DNA from: Bacteroidota bacterium
Lineage (GTDB): Bacteria; Bacteroidota; Bacteroidia; Bacteroidales; Prolixibacteraceae
NCBI GenBank assembly: GCA_029265715.1
Contig: JAJUGZ010000023.1
Location: forward strand, 1-47,690
DNA length: 47,690 nucleotides
Direction: 5' to 3'
Shown one piece after another: positions 35,551 to 45,149 of the stretch. The translations under genes were made by a program, and so were the position numbers. The notes beneath the pieces are model-generated. The model was not told the DNA's origin. It saw only the letters and a program-made list of their open reading frames with translations, and did no database searches. Numbering within the stretch: the first letter of the stretch is position 1; the number at the start of each line of letters is the position of its first letter.

Positions 35551-35581
35551 CAAAATTAGGACTATTCGGGTTTAAAACAAA
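35551..35581 (-). promoter_or_regulatory. promoter of rpsA
   Basis: On the minus strand TTTG (35578-35581), 19 bases, then TAATTTTG (35551-35558): a full match to the Bacteroidota consensus. Confidence 0.75.
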
Positions 35582-35767
35582 GATTTTCAATGTTTTTTTT
35601 ATCTTTCGGCAGATTTTTTGGCACTTGCCTGTTTTGACTTTAACTATGCCATATTTTGACCGGATTGTTTTAAGTTTGTACCTGAAATTAAATTTTGGCT
35701 ACAAATTTTATCGTGAACCTGAATCCTTAAAAATTTATCGTAATATTAATTTGGTGGCTGAATTTGA

Positions 35768-35775
35768 TAATTTTG
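35768..35775 (+). promoter_or_regulatory. -7 box of the ugd operon
   Basis: TAATTTTG, a consensus -7 box with no good -33 partner. Downstream of it AGACT...AGTCT can form a small hairpin at the start of the leader. The transcript would then run through the type D and type B modules before reaching ugd. Confidence 0.45.
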
Positions 35776-35831
35776 GAAGTCATTTTTAGACTAAAGACCT
35801 TTAAGTCTGATAACAATAAACAGTTAGGAAT

Positions 35832-35953
35832 ATGAAACGGACATGTTGCTCCACAACACTTTCATGGCATGATGATAATTTTCAGCAACATGGTGTTCCC
35901 TGTTTGCCGACATCAGGCATACTGCATATTATTAAAAAACAAATCATTATAGT
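35832..35953 (+). repeat. ATGA-bracketed leader module, type D (copy 2)
   Basis: 122 bases with a 41-codon ORF (35832-35957, starting MKRTCCSTTLSW) whose TGA overlaps the ATG of the following type B module. CATGTTGC near the start pairs with GCAACATG (8 bp) around a loop of about 35 bases. It shares FQQHGVPCLP with the ORF of the other type D copy. The first 13 bases, ATGAAACGGACAT, resemble the type B opening. Confidence 0.8.
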
Positions 35954-36096
35954 ATGAAACGAACATGCCACGGTAACAAAATTTATGGTGGTGGCACCAA
36001 AGGCCATGTAAATGTTATTAGAGAAGCTAATTTTCAGGACATGGCGTTCCATAAGTACACGCCTAAAATTCAATATTTTAACAACAATATTTACTT
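35954..36096 (+). repeat. ATGA-bracketed leader module, type B (copy 2)
   Basis: 143 bases, gap-free partner of 2862-3004. Its 48-codon ORF (35954-36100) ends in a TGA that overlaps the ugd ATG. All nine substitutions between the two copies change an amino acid. The stem CATGCCA/TGGCATG of copy 1 is weakened here. Confidence 0.85.
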
Positions 36097-37431
36097 ATGA
36101 AAATTTCAGTTGTAGGAACTGGGTACGTTGGATTGGTTTCCGGAACATGCTTTGCCGAAACAGGAATTAATGTAGTTTGTGTTGATATAGACCAACGCAA
36201 AATCGACATGCTCAACAATGGAAAAATCCCGATCTATGAGCCGGGGTTGGAGGACATTTATAAACGGAATGTTGAAAAGGGCCGTCTTTCGTTTAGTACC
36301 AGCCTTAAAGACAGCCTGGTGGATGCGGATGCTGTTTTTATTGCCGTTGGGACTCCTCCCGATGAAGACGGAAGCGCCGATCTGAAATATGTTTTGGGCG
36401 TTGCCCGCGAAGTGGGCCGCAACATGGACCACTACATGGTTGTTGTTACAAAAAGTACCGTACCGGTAGGGACATCGAAAAAAGTGAAAGCCGCTATTCA
36501 GGAAGAATTGGAAAAACGGGGAAGTAACGTTCCGTTTGACGTTGCTTCAAATCCGGAGTTCCTGAAAGAAGGAAGCGCGGTGGAAGATTTTCTGAAACCC
36601 GATCGGATTGTAGTGGGAATTGAATCGAAAGAAGCTGAAAAGGTTATGCAGCGGCTGTATAAACCGTTTCTGTTGAATGGCCATCCGATTTTGTTTATGG
36701 ATATTGCCTCGTCAGAAATGACCAAGTACGCGGCAAACGCCATGCTGGCAACCAAGATCAGCTTTATGAACGATATTGCCAATTTGTGCGAACTGGTTGG
36801 CGCCGATGTAAGCATGGTCCGGAAGGGAATTGGTTCCGACCCCCGGATCGGTAACAAGTTTATATATCCGGGAACCGGTTACGGAGGTTCCTGTTTCCCG
36901 AAAGATGTCCAGGCTTTGGTCCGTACGGCTGATGAGTATGGGCATTCTCTCGACATTCTGAAAGCCGTTGAAGCGGTGAATTATCGCCAAAAGTCGGTAT
37001 TGGTTGGTAAAATCCTGAAGCATTTTGGCGGTGATATTAAAGGAAGGAAATTTGCCATGTGGGGATTGGCCTTTAAACCGAAAACCGACGATATGCGCGA
37101 GGCCCCTGCTCTGGTAATAATCGATCATTTGCTGCAAAAAGGTGCTTCGGTAGTGGCTTACGATCCGGTTGCCATGGAGGAAGCACGTCGGATTGTTGGA
37201 GATCGGATTGGGTATGCAAAAGATGAATACGATGCCTGTGTCGATGCAGACGCCTTGATTTTAGTGACCGAATGGCCCGAATTCCGTATGCCGAACTTCA
37301 GGGTGCTGGGGAAATTACTGAAATCGAAAATCATATTTGATGGGCGAAACATATACGAACCGGAAGAAATGGCCGAAAATGAATTTACTTACTATAGTAT
37401 TGGCCGGAAACCGGTATTAAACCAGGAATAA
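36097..37431 (+). CDS. ugd: UDP-glucose 6-dehydrogenase
   Basis: 444 residues. It oxidises UDP-glucose to UDP-glucuronate with two NAD+. The NAD-binding GTGYVG is at 7-12, and the catalytic cysteine is Cys266 in [10 protein letters not shown]. It opens a six-gene nucleotide-sugar operon (genes 1-18 bases apart); its product is the substrate of the next enzyme. The start codon overlaps the stop of a type B leader ORF. Confidence 0.95.
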   Translation: MKISVVGTGYVGLVSGTCFAETGINVVCVDIDQRKIDMLNNGKIPIYEPGLEDIYKRNVEKGRLSFSTSLKDSLVDADAVFIAVGTPPDEDGSADLKYVLGVAREVGRNMDHYMVVVTKSTVPVGTSKKVKAAIQEELEKRGSNVPFDVASNPEFLKEGSAVEDFLKPDRIVVGIESKEAEKVMQRLYKPFLLNGHPILFMDIASSEMTKYAANAMLATKISFMNDIANLCELVGADVSMVRKGIGSDPRIGNKFIYPGTGYGGSCFPKDVQALVRTADEYGHSLDILKAVEAVNYRQKSVLVGKILKHFGGDIKGRKFAMWGLAFKPKTDDMREAPALVIIDHLLQKGASVVAYDPVAMEEARRIVGDRIGYAKDEYDACVDADALILVTEWPEFRMPNFRVLGKLLKSKIIFDGRNIYEPEEMAENEFTYYSIGRKPVLNQE

Positions 37432-37432
37432 G

Positions 37433-38374
37433 ATGAAGCGGATATTGGTTACCGGCGGCGCCGGATTTGTCGGGTCCCACCTGTGTGAACGGTTGCTGAA
37501 CGACGGTCATGAAGTGGTTTGTCTGGATAATTTCTTCACCGGCAAGAAACAGAAAATCGTGCATCTGCTCGATAATCCGTATTTTGAGCTGGTTCGGCAC
37601 GATGTGATCATGCCCTATTATATCGAGGTCGATGAAATATACAACCTGGCTTGCCCGGCTTCACCGGTACATTACCAGTACAACCCCATCAAAACCATTA
37701 AGACTTCGGTGATGGGGGCCATCAATATGCTGGGGTTGGCCAAACGGATTAAAGCTAAAATCCTGCAGGCATCAACCAGCGAAGTGTACGGCGACCCGAA
37801 TGTTCACCCCCAGCCCGAGAATTATTGGGGACATGTAAACCCGATTGGCATCCGCTCGTGTTATGACGAAGGAAAGCGCTGCGCCGAGTCGTTGTTTGTC
37901 AACTATCATGCGCAAAATAATGTGCGGATTAAAATCATCCGGATATTTAACACCTACGGTCCAAAGATGGAGCCCGACGATGGCCGGGTGGTTTCAAACT
38001 TTATTGTTCAGGCTTTGCAAAACAAGGATATTACAATTTTTGGCGATGGGACCCAAACCCGCAGTTTTCAGTATGTCTCTGATTTGGTTGAAGGCATAGT
38101 TCGAATGATGGGAACTCCGGATGATTTTACGGGACCGGTCAATATTGGAAATCCGGGAGAATTCACGATGCTGGAGCTGGCCGAGAATATTCTGGATTTG
38201 ACCGGGTCGAAGTCGAAAATTATTCATTTACCTTTGCCTGCCGACGATCCGGCACAGCGCCAGCCAGACATTACGCTGGCTAAAGAAAAGCTGGGAGGAT
38301 GGGAACCCAAGGTGCAACTTCGCGATGGCTTGGCCCGGACCATTGAATATTTTGATCAACTGTTGTCAGAATAA
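37433..38374 (+). CDS. UDP-glucuronate decarboxylase (UDP-xylose synthase)
   Basis: 313 residues, an extended short-chain dehydrogenase. The NAD motif GGAGFVG is at 8-14, the catalytic Tyr-x3-Lys lies in [11 protein letters not shown], and the family signatures [15 protein letters not shown] and STSEVYGDP...HPQPE separate it clearly from RmlB. It converts UDP-glucuronate from ugd to UDP-xylose. One base separates it from ugd. Confidence 0.92.
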   Translation: MKRILVTGGAGFVGSHLCERLLNDGHEVVCLDNFFTGKKQKIVHLLDNPYFELVRHDVIMPYYIEVDEIYNLACPASPVHYQYNPIKTIKTSVMGAINMLGLAKRIKAKILQASTSEVYGDPNVHPQPENYWGHVNPIGIRSCYDEGKRCAESLFVNYHAQNNVRIKIIRIFNTYGPKMEPDDGRVVSNFIVQALQNKDITIFGDGTQTRSFQYVSDLVEGIVRMMGTPDDFTGPVNIGNPGEFTMLELAENILDLTGSKSKIIHLPLPADDPAQRQPDITLAKEKLGGWEPKVQLRDGLARTIEYFDQLLSE

Positions 38375-38390
38375 TAAAAAACAATAGAAA

Positions 38391-39272
38391 ATGAAGGGAA
38401 TAATTTTAGCCGGTGGGTCCGGGACCCGCTTGTACCCGATAACAAAAAGCATCTCAAAACAAATCATCCCGATTTACGACAAGCCGATGATTTATTATCC
38501 GCTTTCGGTTTTGATGCTGGCCGGAATCCGTGAAATTCTGATCATCTCTACCCCCAAAGATATTCATCTGTACCAGGAGTTGCTGGAAGACGGGAGCCAG
38601 CTGGGGATTCAGCTCGAGTATGCGGTCCAGCCTTCGCCCGACGGATTGGCCCAGGCTTTTCTGATTGGAGAAAATTTTATCGGCCCCGATTCGGTGTGTA
38701 TGATTCTGGGCGATAATATCTTCTACGGATATAATTTCAGGTCTATACTTGAAGATGCCGCTTCGCTGACTTCAGGAGCAACTGTTTTCGGATATTATGT
38801 GAATGATCCGGAACGATATGGCGTGGCCGAGTTCGACGCTGACGGCAAAGTTCTTTCACTGGAAGAAAAACCGGCCAAACCGAAGTCGAATTATGCGGTA
38901 ACCGGCCTTTATTTCTACGACAATACCGTTGTTGAAAAAGCCAAAAGCCTGAAACCATCGGCTCGTGGCGAATTAGAAATTACCGATTTGAATAAAATTT
39001 ATCTGGAAGAGGGGACCCTGAATGTGAAGTTGTTAGGGCGGGGGTTTGCCTGGCTCGACACTGGCACCCACGAAAGTTTGATGCAGGCCTCGAACTTTAT
39101 TTCGACCATCGAGCAACGACAGGGGCTGAAGGTCTCCTGCATCGAGGAGATTGCCTTCAAAAAGGGATATATCGACCGGGAACAATTACTAAAGCTGGCC
39201 GAGCCGTTAAAAAAGAACCAGTACGGCGAGTATCTCATCAAGCTTGCCAATAACCAGATACAGTCGTTCTAA
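38391..39272 (+). CDS. rmlA: glucose-1-phosphate thymidylyltransferase
   Basis: 293 residues. It makes dTDP-glucose from dTTP and glucose 1-phosphate. The pyrophosphorylase motif [13 protein letters not shown] is at 6-18, with [18 protein letters not shown] following, and the metal site is in LGDNIFYG. First of the three dTDP-rhamnose genes in this operon. Confidence 0.96.
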   Translation: MKGIILAGGSGTRLYPITKSISKQIIPIYDKPMIYYPLSVLMLAGIREILIISTPKDIHLYQELLEDGSQLGIQLEYAVQPSPDGLAQAFLIGENFIGPDSVCMILGDNIFYGYNFRSILEDAASLTSGATVFGYYVNDPERYGVAEFDADGKVLSLEEKPAKPKSNYAVTGLYFYDNTVVEKAKSLKPSARGELEITDLNKIYLEEGTLNVKLLGRGFAWLDTGTHESLMQASNFISTIEQRQGLKVSCIEEIAFKKGYIDREQLLKLAEPLKKNQYGEYLIKLANNQIQSF

Positions 39273-39290
39273 ACATGCTAAAACGTTAAA

Positions 39291-39845
39291 ATGAAGATAT
39301 TTGAAACTAAAATCCCGGGTCTTTTAATTGTTGAGCCCCGGGTTTTTGCTGATGAACGGGGTTATTTTTTCGAGAGCTATAGTCAGAAAAGTTTTGCGAC
39401 CCGCCAGATTGATACGGTTTTTGTTCAGGACAACGAATCGAAATCGGTTAAAGGAGTCATTCGGGGGTTGCACTATCAGTTAGGCCCGTTTTCACAGACC
39501 AAGCTGGTCCGGGTCATCGTAGGGGTAGTTTACGACGTCGCTGTTGATTTACGGAAAGGTTCGCCAACATTTGGGCAGTGGGTTGGCGTTGAGTTGAGTG
39601 CTGAAAACAAACTCCAGTTTTACATTCCGCAGGGATTTGCCCACGGCTTTTCGGTATTGAGCGAAACCGCCATTTTTGCTTACAAGTGCGATAATCTCTA
39701 CAATCCACAAGCCGAACGCGGAATTTTATTCAACGATCCGGCCCTGGGGATTGACTGGAAGGTAGCGCCCGACGAAGCAATTATTTCCGGAAAAGATTTG
39801 AAAAACCCGTTGTTTGCCGAAGCCGAGATGAATTTTACGTTTTAA
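39291..39845 (+). CDS. rmlC: dTDP-4-dehydrorhamnose 3,5-epimerase
   Basis: 184 residues, a cupin-fold epimerase. The catalytic histidine lies in GVIRGLHYQ, followed by the typical KLVRVIVGVVYDVAVDLRKGSPTFG (shown as family signature in two parts: KLVRV and DVAVDLRKGSPTFG), and the sugar-binding FYIPQGFAHGF. It acts on the product of RmlB, which is not encoded nearby. Confidence 0.95.
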   Translation: MKIFETKIPGLLIVEPRVFADERGYFFESYSQKSFATRQIDTVFVQDNESKSVKGVIRGLHYQLGPFSQTKLVRVIVGVVYDVAVDLRKGSPTFGQWVGVELSAENKLQFYIPQGFAHGFSVLSETAIFAYKCDNLYNPQAERGILFNDPALGIDWKVAPDEAIISGKDLKNPLFAEAEMNFTF

Positions 39846-39856
39846 TCTGAATCGAA

Positions 39857-40732
39857 ATGGGTACAAAAATATTGGTTACCGGAGGAAATGGACAATTAGG
39901 TTCTGAACTTCGCGAGCTGGCGCAGGAATTTCCTTCGTTTGAAATGGTTTTTACCGATGTGGCTGAGCTGGATATTACAAACGCAGGTGCTGTTCAGAAA
40001 ATAATGCAGGCGGAAAAACCAGCCTACCTTATTAATTGTGCTGCTTATACTGCAGTCGATAAAGCTGAAGCCGAGCCGGAGATGGCGCGAAAGCTAAATG
40101 CGCTGGCCCCGGGAATTCTGGCAACCGAATCGTTCAAAGCCGGATGCCGGATGATCCATATTTCGACTGACTATGTTTTTGATGGTACCAATCACACACC
40201 TTACACCGAAGACGAACCAGCGAACCCAGCCTCGGTATATGGCCGGACAAAGCAGGAAGGCGAGCAGTTCTGTCTCGGGAACAACCCTCGATCTATAATT
40301 ATCCGGACAGCTTGGTTGTATTCGGCATTCGGGAATAATTTTGTGAAGACAATGATCAGGCTGGGGCAGGAGCGCGACCAGCTCGGCGTTATTTTCGATC
40401 AGGTAGGGACGCCGACCTATGCCCAAGATCTGGCTCGGGCAATTCTGCAAATTGTCGCAAAAACGGCTTCCGGAGAAAAGGAATTCGTGGCAGGTATTTA
40501 TCATTTCTCTAACGAAGGGGTTTGCAGCTGGTACGATTTTGCCAGAGCCGTACTCGAAATGTATGGAATTGACTGCATGGTAAATCCGATCCACACAATC
40601 GATTACCCAACACCTGCTAAACGTCCGCACTACAGCATTTTAGATAAATCGAAAATAAAGACTACTTTTGAACTTCAGATTCCGTACTGGCGAAACAGTC
40701 TAACGAAATGTATTGAGAAACTAAAATCCTAA
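39857..40732 (+). CDS. rmlD: dTDP-4-dehydrorhamnose reductase
   Basis: 291 residues, a reductase that uses NAD(P)H for the final step to dTDP-L-rhamnose. The nucleotide motif GGNGQLG is at 9-15, STDYVFDG and YGRTKQEGE hold the catalytic Ser/Thr and Tyr-x3-Lys, and RPHYSILDKSK is typical of the C-terminal part. Confidence 0.95.
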   Translation: MGTKILVTGGNGQLGSELRELAQEFPSFEMVFTDVAELDITNAGAVQKIMQAEKPAYLINCAAYTAVDKAEAEPEMARKLNALAPGILATESFKAGCRMIHISTDYVFDGTNHTPYTEDEPANPASVYGRTKQEGEQFCLGNNPRSIIIRTAWLYSAFGNNFVKTMIRLGQERDQLGVIFDQVGTPTYAQDLARAILQIVAKTASGEKEFVAGIYHFSNEGVCSWYDFARAVLEMYGIDCMVNPIHTIDYPTPAKRPHYSILDKSKIKTTFELQIPYWRNSLTKCIEKLKS

Positions 40733-40744
40733 AAATAATTGGTT

Positions 40745-42484
40745 ATGTCAGATTTGTTGGAAATGGTTAAAGGAAAAGCCCAACAGTGGCTGAGCGATGT
40801 TTATGACGAACAGACCCGGGCCGAGGTGAAACGCATGCTGGAAAATAAAGATCCGACCGAATTAATTGATTCGTTTTATAAAGATCTTGAATTTGGAACT
40901 GGTGGCTTGCGCGGCGTGATGGGGGTTGGAACCAACCGAATGAACATCTATACCGTTGGCGCAGCAACTCAGGGGCTGAGCAATTACCTGAAAAAAGTGT
41001 TTGCCGATCAGCCGGAAATTAAAGTGGCCATTGGTCACGATTGCCGTAACAACAGCAGGTTGTATGCCGAAACCAGCGCGCAGATCCTTTCAGCCAATGG
41101 CATTAAAGTATATCTGTTTGAGGATTTGCGCCCAACGCCCGAATTGTCGTTTGCGATTCGCGAGCTCGGTTGCCAAAGCGGGATTATCTTGACTGCTTCG
41201 CACAATCCGAAAAAATACAATGGTTACAAGGCCTATTGGACCGATGGGTCACAATTGGTTGCGCCTCACGATGAAAATGTGATTGCCGAGGTAAATAAAG
41301 TGAAGGCAGAGGATATCCTTTTCAACGGGAACGACGATCTGATTACGATCCTGGGCGATGAAATGGACCGCAAGTTCATCGAAAAGGTAAAAACCGTGTC
41401 GATTTCTCCGGATCTGATAAAAAAGCATGCCGATCTGAAGATCGTTTATACCCCGATTCACGGAACCGGCGTGAAATTGGTGCCGATGGCATTGGAGGCG
41501 TTCGGTTTTAAAAACATAATCCATGTGCCTGAGCAGGATGTTGTGAGTGGCGATTTCCCGACGGTTATCTCACCCAATCCAGAAGAACCGGCCGCAATGG
41601 AAATGGCTGTTAAAAAAGCAAAAGAAGTAGATGCCGATGTGGTTATGGCTTCAGACCCCGATGCCGATCGCATTGGCGTGGCCGTGAAAAACCTGAAAGG
41701 TGAGTATGTGATTATAAATGGGAACCAGACTGCCTTGTTGTTCATCTATTACATCATCACCCGGATGAAGCAGAACAACGCGTTGAAGGGCAACGAATTT
41801 ATTGTTAAAACCATTGTTACAACCGAAAAAATTGCAGAAATCGCACGCCGGAATGGCATTGAATATTACGATGTTTTTACCGGATTTAAATTCATTGCCG
41901 AGATTATTCGCGAATTGGAAGGCGTGAAAAAGTACATCGGCGGGGGCGAAGAAAGTTTTGGTTTCATGCCGGCCGACTTTGTGCGTGACAAAGACGCTGT
42001 TTCGTCGTGTGCCCTGATGGCCGAAATTGCAGCCTGGGCCAAAGACCAGGGCAAATCGCTGTACGAAATGTTGCTCGATATCTATCTGGAATATGGTTTT
42101 TCTCGCGAAAAAATGAAATATGTAGTTCGTGAAGGAAAATCAGGAGCCGAAGAAATCGAACAAATGATGGTGAACTTCCGCAACAACCCGCCGAAAACAT
42201 TGGGTGGTTCGGTTCTTCGTATCGTGAAAGATTATGAAACATTGGTTGAAAAGGATCTGGTGACCGGAGCAGAAAGGCCGATTAACCAAAAAATTACATC
42301 CAATGTGCTTCAATTCTTTACCGAAGACGGAACAAAAATTTCGGTTCGTCCTTCAGGGACAGAGCCAAAGATTAAGTTCTATTTCGAAGTTGCCGCCGAG
42401 CTGAAAAAACGTGAGGATTTTGATGCCGTTGAAGCAAAAGCCGATGCCAGGATCGAAAGCATCATGAAAGAATTGGATTTGTAG
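40745..42484 (+). CDS. phosphoglucomutase/phosphomannomutase
   Basis: 579 residues from the ATG at 40745 (a TTG two codons earlier is less likely). An alpha-D-phosphohexomutase with the phosphoserine loop TASHNPKKYNG (Ser152), the metal-binding loop DPDADRIGV, the sugar-binding GGGEESFGF and the phosphate-binding RPSGTEPKIKFY. Length fits the PgcA-like long form. It supplies glucose 1-phosphate for RmlA and for UDP-glucose, which explains its place at the end of the nucleotide-sugar operon. Confidence 0.93.
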   Translation: MSDLLEMVKGKAQQWLSDVYDEQTRAEVKRMLENKDPTELIDSFYKDLEFGTGGLRGVMGVGTNRMNIYTVGAATQGLSNYLKKVFADQPEIKVAIGHDCRNNSRLYAETSAQILSANGIKVYLFEDLRPTPELSFAIRELGCQSGIILTASHNPKKYNGYKAYWTDGSQLVAPHDENVIAEVNKVKAEDILFNGNDDLITILGDEMDRKFIEKVKTVSISPDLIKKHADLKIVYTPIHGTGVKLVPMALEAFGFKNIIHVPEQDVVSGDFPTVISPNPEEPAAMEMAVKKAKEVDADVVMASDPDADRIGVAVKNLKGEYVIINGNQTALLFIYYIITRMKQNNALKGNEFIVKTIVTTEKIAEIARRNGIEYYDVFTGFKFIAEIIRELEGVKKYIGGGEESFGFMPADFVRDKDAVSSCALMAEIAAWAKDQGKSLYEMLLDIYLEYGFSREKMKYVVREGKSGAEEIEQMMVNFRNNPPKTLGGSVLRIVKDYETLVEKDLVTGAERPINQKITSNVLQFFTEDGTKISVRPSGTEPKIKFYFEVAAELKKREDFDAVEAKADARIESIMKELDL

Positions 42485-42492
42485 CAGATCGC

Positions 42493-42527
42493 GATTGACT
42501 GCAGGCGCCAACTACCTGCAGTTAATC
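42493..42527 (+). terminator. hairpin after the nucleotide-sugar operon
   Basis: GATTGACTGCAGG and CCTGCAGTTAATC form a 13-bp stem with one G-T wobble around a 9-base loop, 9 bases past the phosphomutase stop codon. It has no T run, so it may protect the mRNA end or act as a partial terminator. Two smaller hairpins, ATCCG/CGGAT and AAAGGG/CCCTTT, follow before the next gene. Confidence 0.5.
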
Positions 42528-42598
42528 CGTCTATCGGATAGAAGTGAAAGGGGAATCGACCCTTTAATTATGTGTTTAACCTAAATCAATTTTTACCG

Positions 42599-43357
42599 AT
42601 GAACAAACAACTTGTTTGGGCGGCAATTGGCGTATTCGCTTTTTCCGCAAGTTTTGGGCAGCAACCTGCCGATTTTCCGATGAAACCTGAAATGACCGAA
42701 ATCTGGGACCCTGAAGTCCCTGTGGTTACGCCGGGTGAAACTCCGATGGATGCCCCTTCGGATGCCATTATTCTTTTTGATGGCAAAAACCTGAATGCCG
42801 AGTGGACCAATGCCGATGGGAAAGAACCCGGCTGGAAAGTTGCCGATGGTTGTGTGACGGTGGTCAGAGGAGCTGGCATTATTCAAACCAAACGCAGTTT
42901 TAACGATTTTCAGCTGCACATTGAATGGCGTACTCCCGCAGAAGTAGTTGGCGAAAGTCAGGGCCGCGGCAACAGCGGGATATTCCTGCAATCGCTCTAC
43001 GAAGTTCAGGTCCTCGACAACTACAAAAACCGCACTTATCGCAACGGACAGGCCGGCAGTTTGTACAAACAACACGCTCCGCTGGTAAATGCGTGTAAAG
43101 GTCCCGGCGTTTGGCAGGTGTATGACATTATTTATACCGCGCCCCGGTTTAACGCAAACGGCACATACTTTACACCGCCTTACGTAACTGTTATCCAGAA
43201 TGGCGTGCTGGTGCAAAACCATGTCGCCCTGCGCGGGCCAACCGAATACATCGGGATTCCTGAATATTTTGTGAAACCTCACGGGGCGATGCCAATCCAG
43301 TTGCAGGACCATGGCAACCCGGTAAGCTATCGCAATATCTGGATTCGCGAATTATAA
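42599..43357 (+). CDS. 3-keto-disaccharide hydrolase/DUF1080 domain protein, exported
   Basis: 252 residues from the ATG at 42599; an in-frame ATG nine codons earlier would spoil the signal peptide, which reads NKQLVWAAIGVFAFSASFG before QQ. The DUF1080 domain (concanavalin-like fold) starts at AIILFDGKNLNAEWTN and includes DFQLHIEWRTP, GNSGIFLQ and YEVQVLDNY. Members hydrolyse 3-keto-glycosides or bind sugars. It is followed by a strong terminator. Confidence 0.85.
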   Translation: MNKQLVWAAIGVFAFSASFGQQPADFPMKPEMTEIWDPEVPVVTPGETPMDAPSDAIILFDGKNLNAEWTNADGKEPGWKVADGCVTVVRGAGIIQTKRSFNDFQLHIEWRTPAEVVGESQGRGNSGIFLQSLYEVQVLDNYKNRTYRNGQAGSLYKQHAPLVNACKGPGVWQVYDIIYTAPRFNANGTYFTPPYVTVIQNGVLVQNHVALRGPTEYIGIPEYFVKPHGAMPIQLQDHGNPVSYRNIWIREL

Positions 43358-43370
43358 CTTACCATTCGAG

Positions 43371-43402
43371 AGGCTGAACCAACTTGGTTCAGCCTGTTTC
43401 TT
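43371..43402 (+). terminator. terminator of the DUF1080 gene
   Basis: AGGCTGAACC (43371-43380) pairs perfectly with GGTTCAGCCT (43386-43395), followed by a T-rich run. Confidence 0.85.
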
Positions 43403-43425
43403 TTAGCTAACTACAAACCTGAACC

Positions 43426-45033
43426 ATGACTATTACCTGGCGAAATATTGTATCGCTCGCTGCTTTATTATTTGTCTTCGCACAGACGTTACGGGGGCAG
43501 AATTTTTCTTCCGAATTGCCTCTGGTTCTGATTAATACCAATGGTCAAACCATTGTTGACGAACCTAAAATCTTAGTCCAGATGGGAATTGTCTGGAATG
43601 GTGCCGGCAAACTGAACCGTTCAACCGATACCCCGAACAACTACAACGGGAAAGTTGGGATTGAAATCAGAGGTTCATCGTCTCAGAGTTTCCCGAAAAA
43701 GAGCTATGGCTTCGAAACAAAATCCAACGACGGGCAGGATATGAATGCCTCCCTGCTTGGGCTTCCTGCCGAAGAAGATTGGATTTTATATGGCCCGTAT
43801 TCCGATAAATCATTAATCAGAAATGTGCTGACTTTTACATTAGATGCTACCCTGGGACATTATTCGCCGCGTTGCCGCTATGTCGAATTGTTCCTGAACG
43901 GAGGTTATCAGGGAGTGTATGTGCTGATGGAAAAAATTAAACGCAATAAAAACCGGGTGAGTATTGCCAAGTTAACAGCCGACGAAACGGCAGCCGCAGA
44001 TATTTCCGGAGGGTACATCATCAAGATCGACAAAACCACTGGCGCTACTTCGGGCGGTTGGTATTCGTCGTTTGCAAACACGACCTACGGGCGTACGTAT
44101 TATCAGTACGATTATCCAAAGCCTGAAGAGATTAATGGCGTACAAAAAAATTATATCCAGAATTATGTGTACCAGTTTGAGAAAGTGCTTTATTACGAGC
44201 AGTTTAAAGGAACAGGTGCTTATACCGAATTTATGAATGATTCGTCGTTTGTCGATTTTTTTCTGATTAATGAACTGACAAAAAATGTGGACGGTTACCG
44301 TTTGAGCTCGTACTTGTTTAAAGATAAAAATGGCAAACTGAATTGCGGGCCAATCTGGGACTACAACCTTGGCTGGGGAAATGCCGATTATTATGAAGGA
44401 TATGCAACCTCGGGGTTTCAGTATAAAATGAACATCGGGCAGGATAACTGGCAGGTCCCGTTTTGGTGGAATAAGCTGATGCGGGATGCCGCGTTTACCG
44501 GGAAAATTAAATGCCGATGGAACGAATTACGCCAAAAACAATTGTCGACCGAGCGCATTTTATCGGTTGTTGATAGTTTGACTTTTTTGTTGAGGGATGC
44601 CGAGGCAAGAAATTTTCAGCGCTGGCCGGTGCTTGGTTTGTATGTTTGGCCGAACTACTATGTAGCTTCAACCTATGAGGCCGAGATCGCCTGGACTAAA
44701 AACTGGATCCGCAATCGCCTGGACTGGCTTGATAACAATATGATCGGGACTTGTACGGTAACCGGTATGCCAGAACTTGCAGCAGAGGCATCGTGCCGGG
44801 TTTATCCAAATCCGTTTATTGACCGGATATCGGTATCAATGAATCAACGTTGTTCCGGCAAAACACGGTTCTTGCTCTACAATACTTCCGGCGTATTGGT
44901 GGCACAGTCATCCGGAGTGATTGTAGATGGTTACACAGAACTGGATTATTCCGGATTGACGGAGGGGATCTACTTCCTGAAAATAGTAGATGGTTATCAG
45001 GTTACTGCAACACACAAGCTTGTGAAACATTAG
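43426..45033 (+). CDS. CotH family protein with type IX secretion sorting domain
   Basis: 535 residues. A signal peptide ends near LRGQ; the CotH kinase-like domain covers about 25-410 with GIEIRGSSSQSFPKKSYGFE near the start and the later GPIWDYNLGWGNADY, where the conserved DxNxxxG-like motif lies. CotH proteins are atypical kinases that can phosphorylate proteins. The last ~80 residues (VYPNPFIDRISV ... GIYFLKIVDG ... HKLVKH) are a type A sorting domain of the type IX secretion system, so it is sent to the cell surface. Confidence 0.88.
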   Translation: MTITWRNIVSLAALLFVFAQTLRGQNFSSELPLVLINTNGQTIVDEPKILVQMGIVWNGAGKLNRSTDTPNNYNGKVGIEIRGSSSQSFPKKSYGFETKSNDGQDMNASLLGLPAEEDWILYGPYSDKSLIRNVLTFTLDATLGHYSPRCRYVELFLNGGYQGVYVLMEKIKRNKNRVSIAKLTADETAAADISGGYIIKIDKTTGATSGGWYSSFANTTYGRTYYQYDYPKPEEINGVQKNYIQNYVYQFEKVLYYEQFKGTGAYTEFMNDSSFVDFFLINELTKNVDGYRLSSYLFKDKNGKLNCGPIWDYNLGWGNADYYEGYATSGFQYKMNIGQDNWQVPFWWNKLMRDAAFTGKIKCRWNELRQKQLSTERILSVVDSLTFLLRDAEARNFQRWPVLGLYVWPNYYVASTYEAEIAWTKNWIRNRLDWLDNNMIGTCTVTGMPELAAEASCRVYPNPFIDRISVSMNQRCSGKTRFLLYNTSGVLVAQSSGVIVDGYTELDYSGLTEGIYFLKIVDGYQVTATHKLVKH

Positions 45034-45116
45034 TTTTTTGTCGGTCTGGCATTTTACCAATTTCTTACATCTTTATCGTACGATCGTGAAGCAGTTATGC
45101 GCTATTCATTTTTGTC

Positions 45117-45124
45117 TATCTTTG
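45117..45124 (+). promoter_or_regulatory. -7 box of guaA
   Basis: TATCTTTG matches TAnnTTTG; TTA lies 19 bases upstream in the position of TTG. The guaA start follows after 25 bases. Confidence 0.6.
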
Positions 45125-45149
45125 CGGCAACCAAAAAAACATACGATTC

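Noticed and set aside
2862-36100. Type B, C and D leader ORFs as confirmed protein-coding genes
   Set aside because: The two type B ORFs differ only by amino acid-changing substitutions, and type A modules have a two-codon ORF in the same place. They are reported as repeats with possible ORFs, not as CDS.
42593-43312. A 239-codon antisense ORF over the DUF1080 gene
   Set aside because: Its length follows from the codon bias of the sense gene; the sense product has a signal peptide and a recognised domain.
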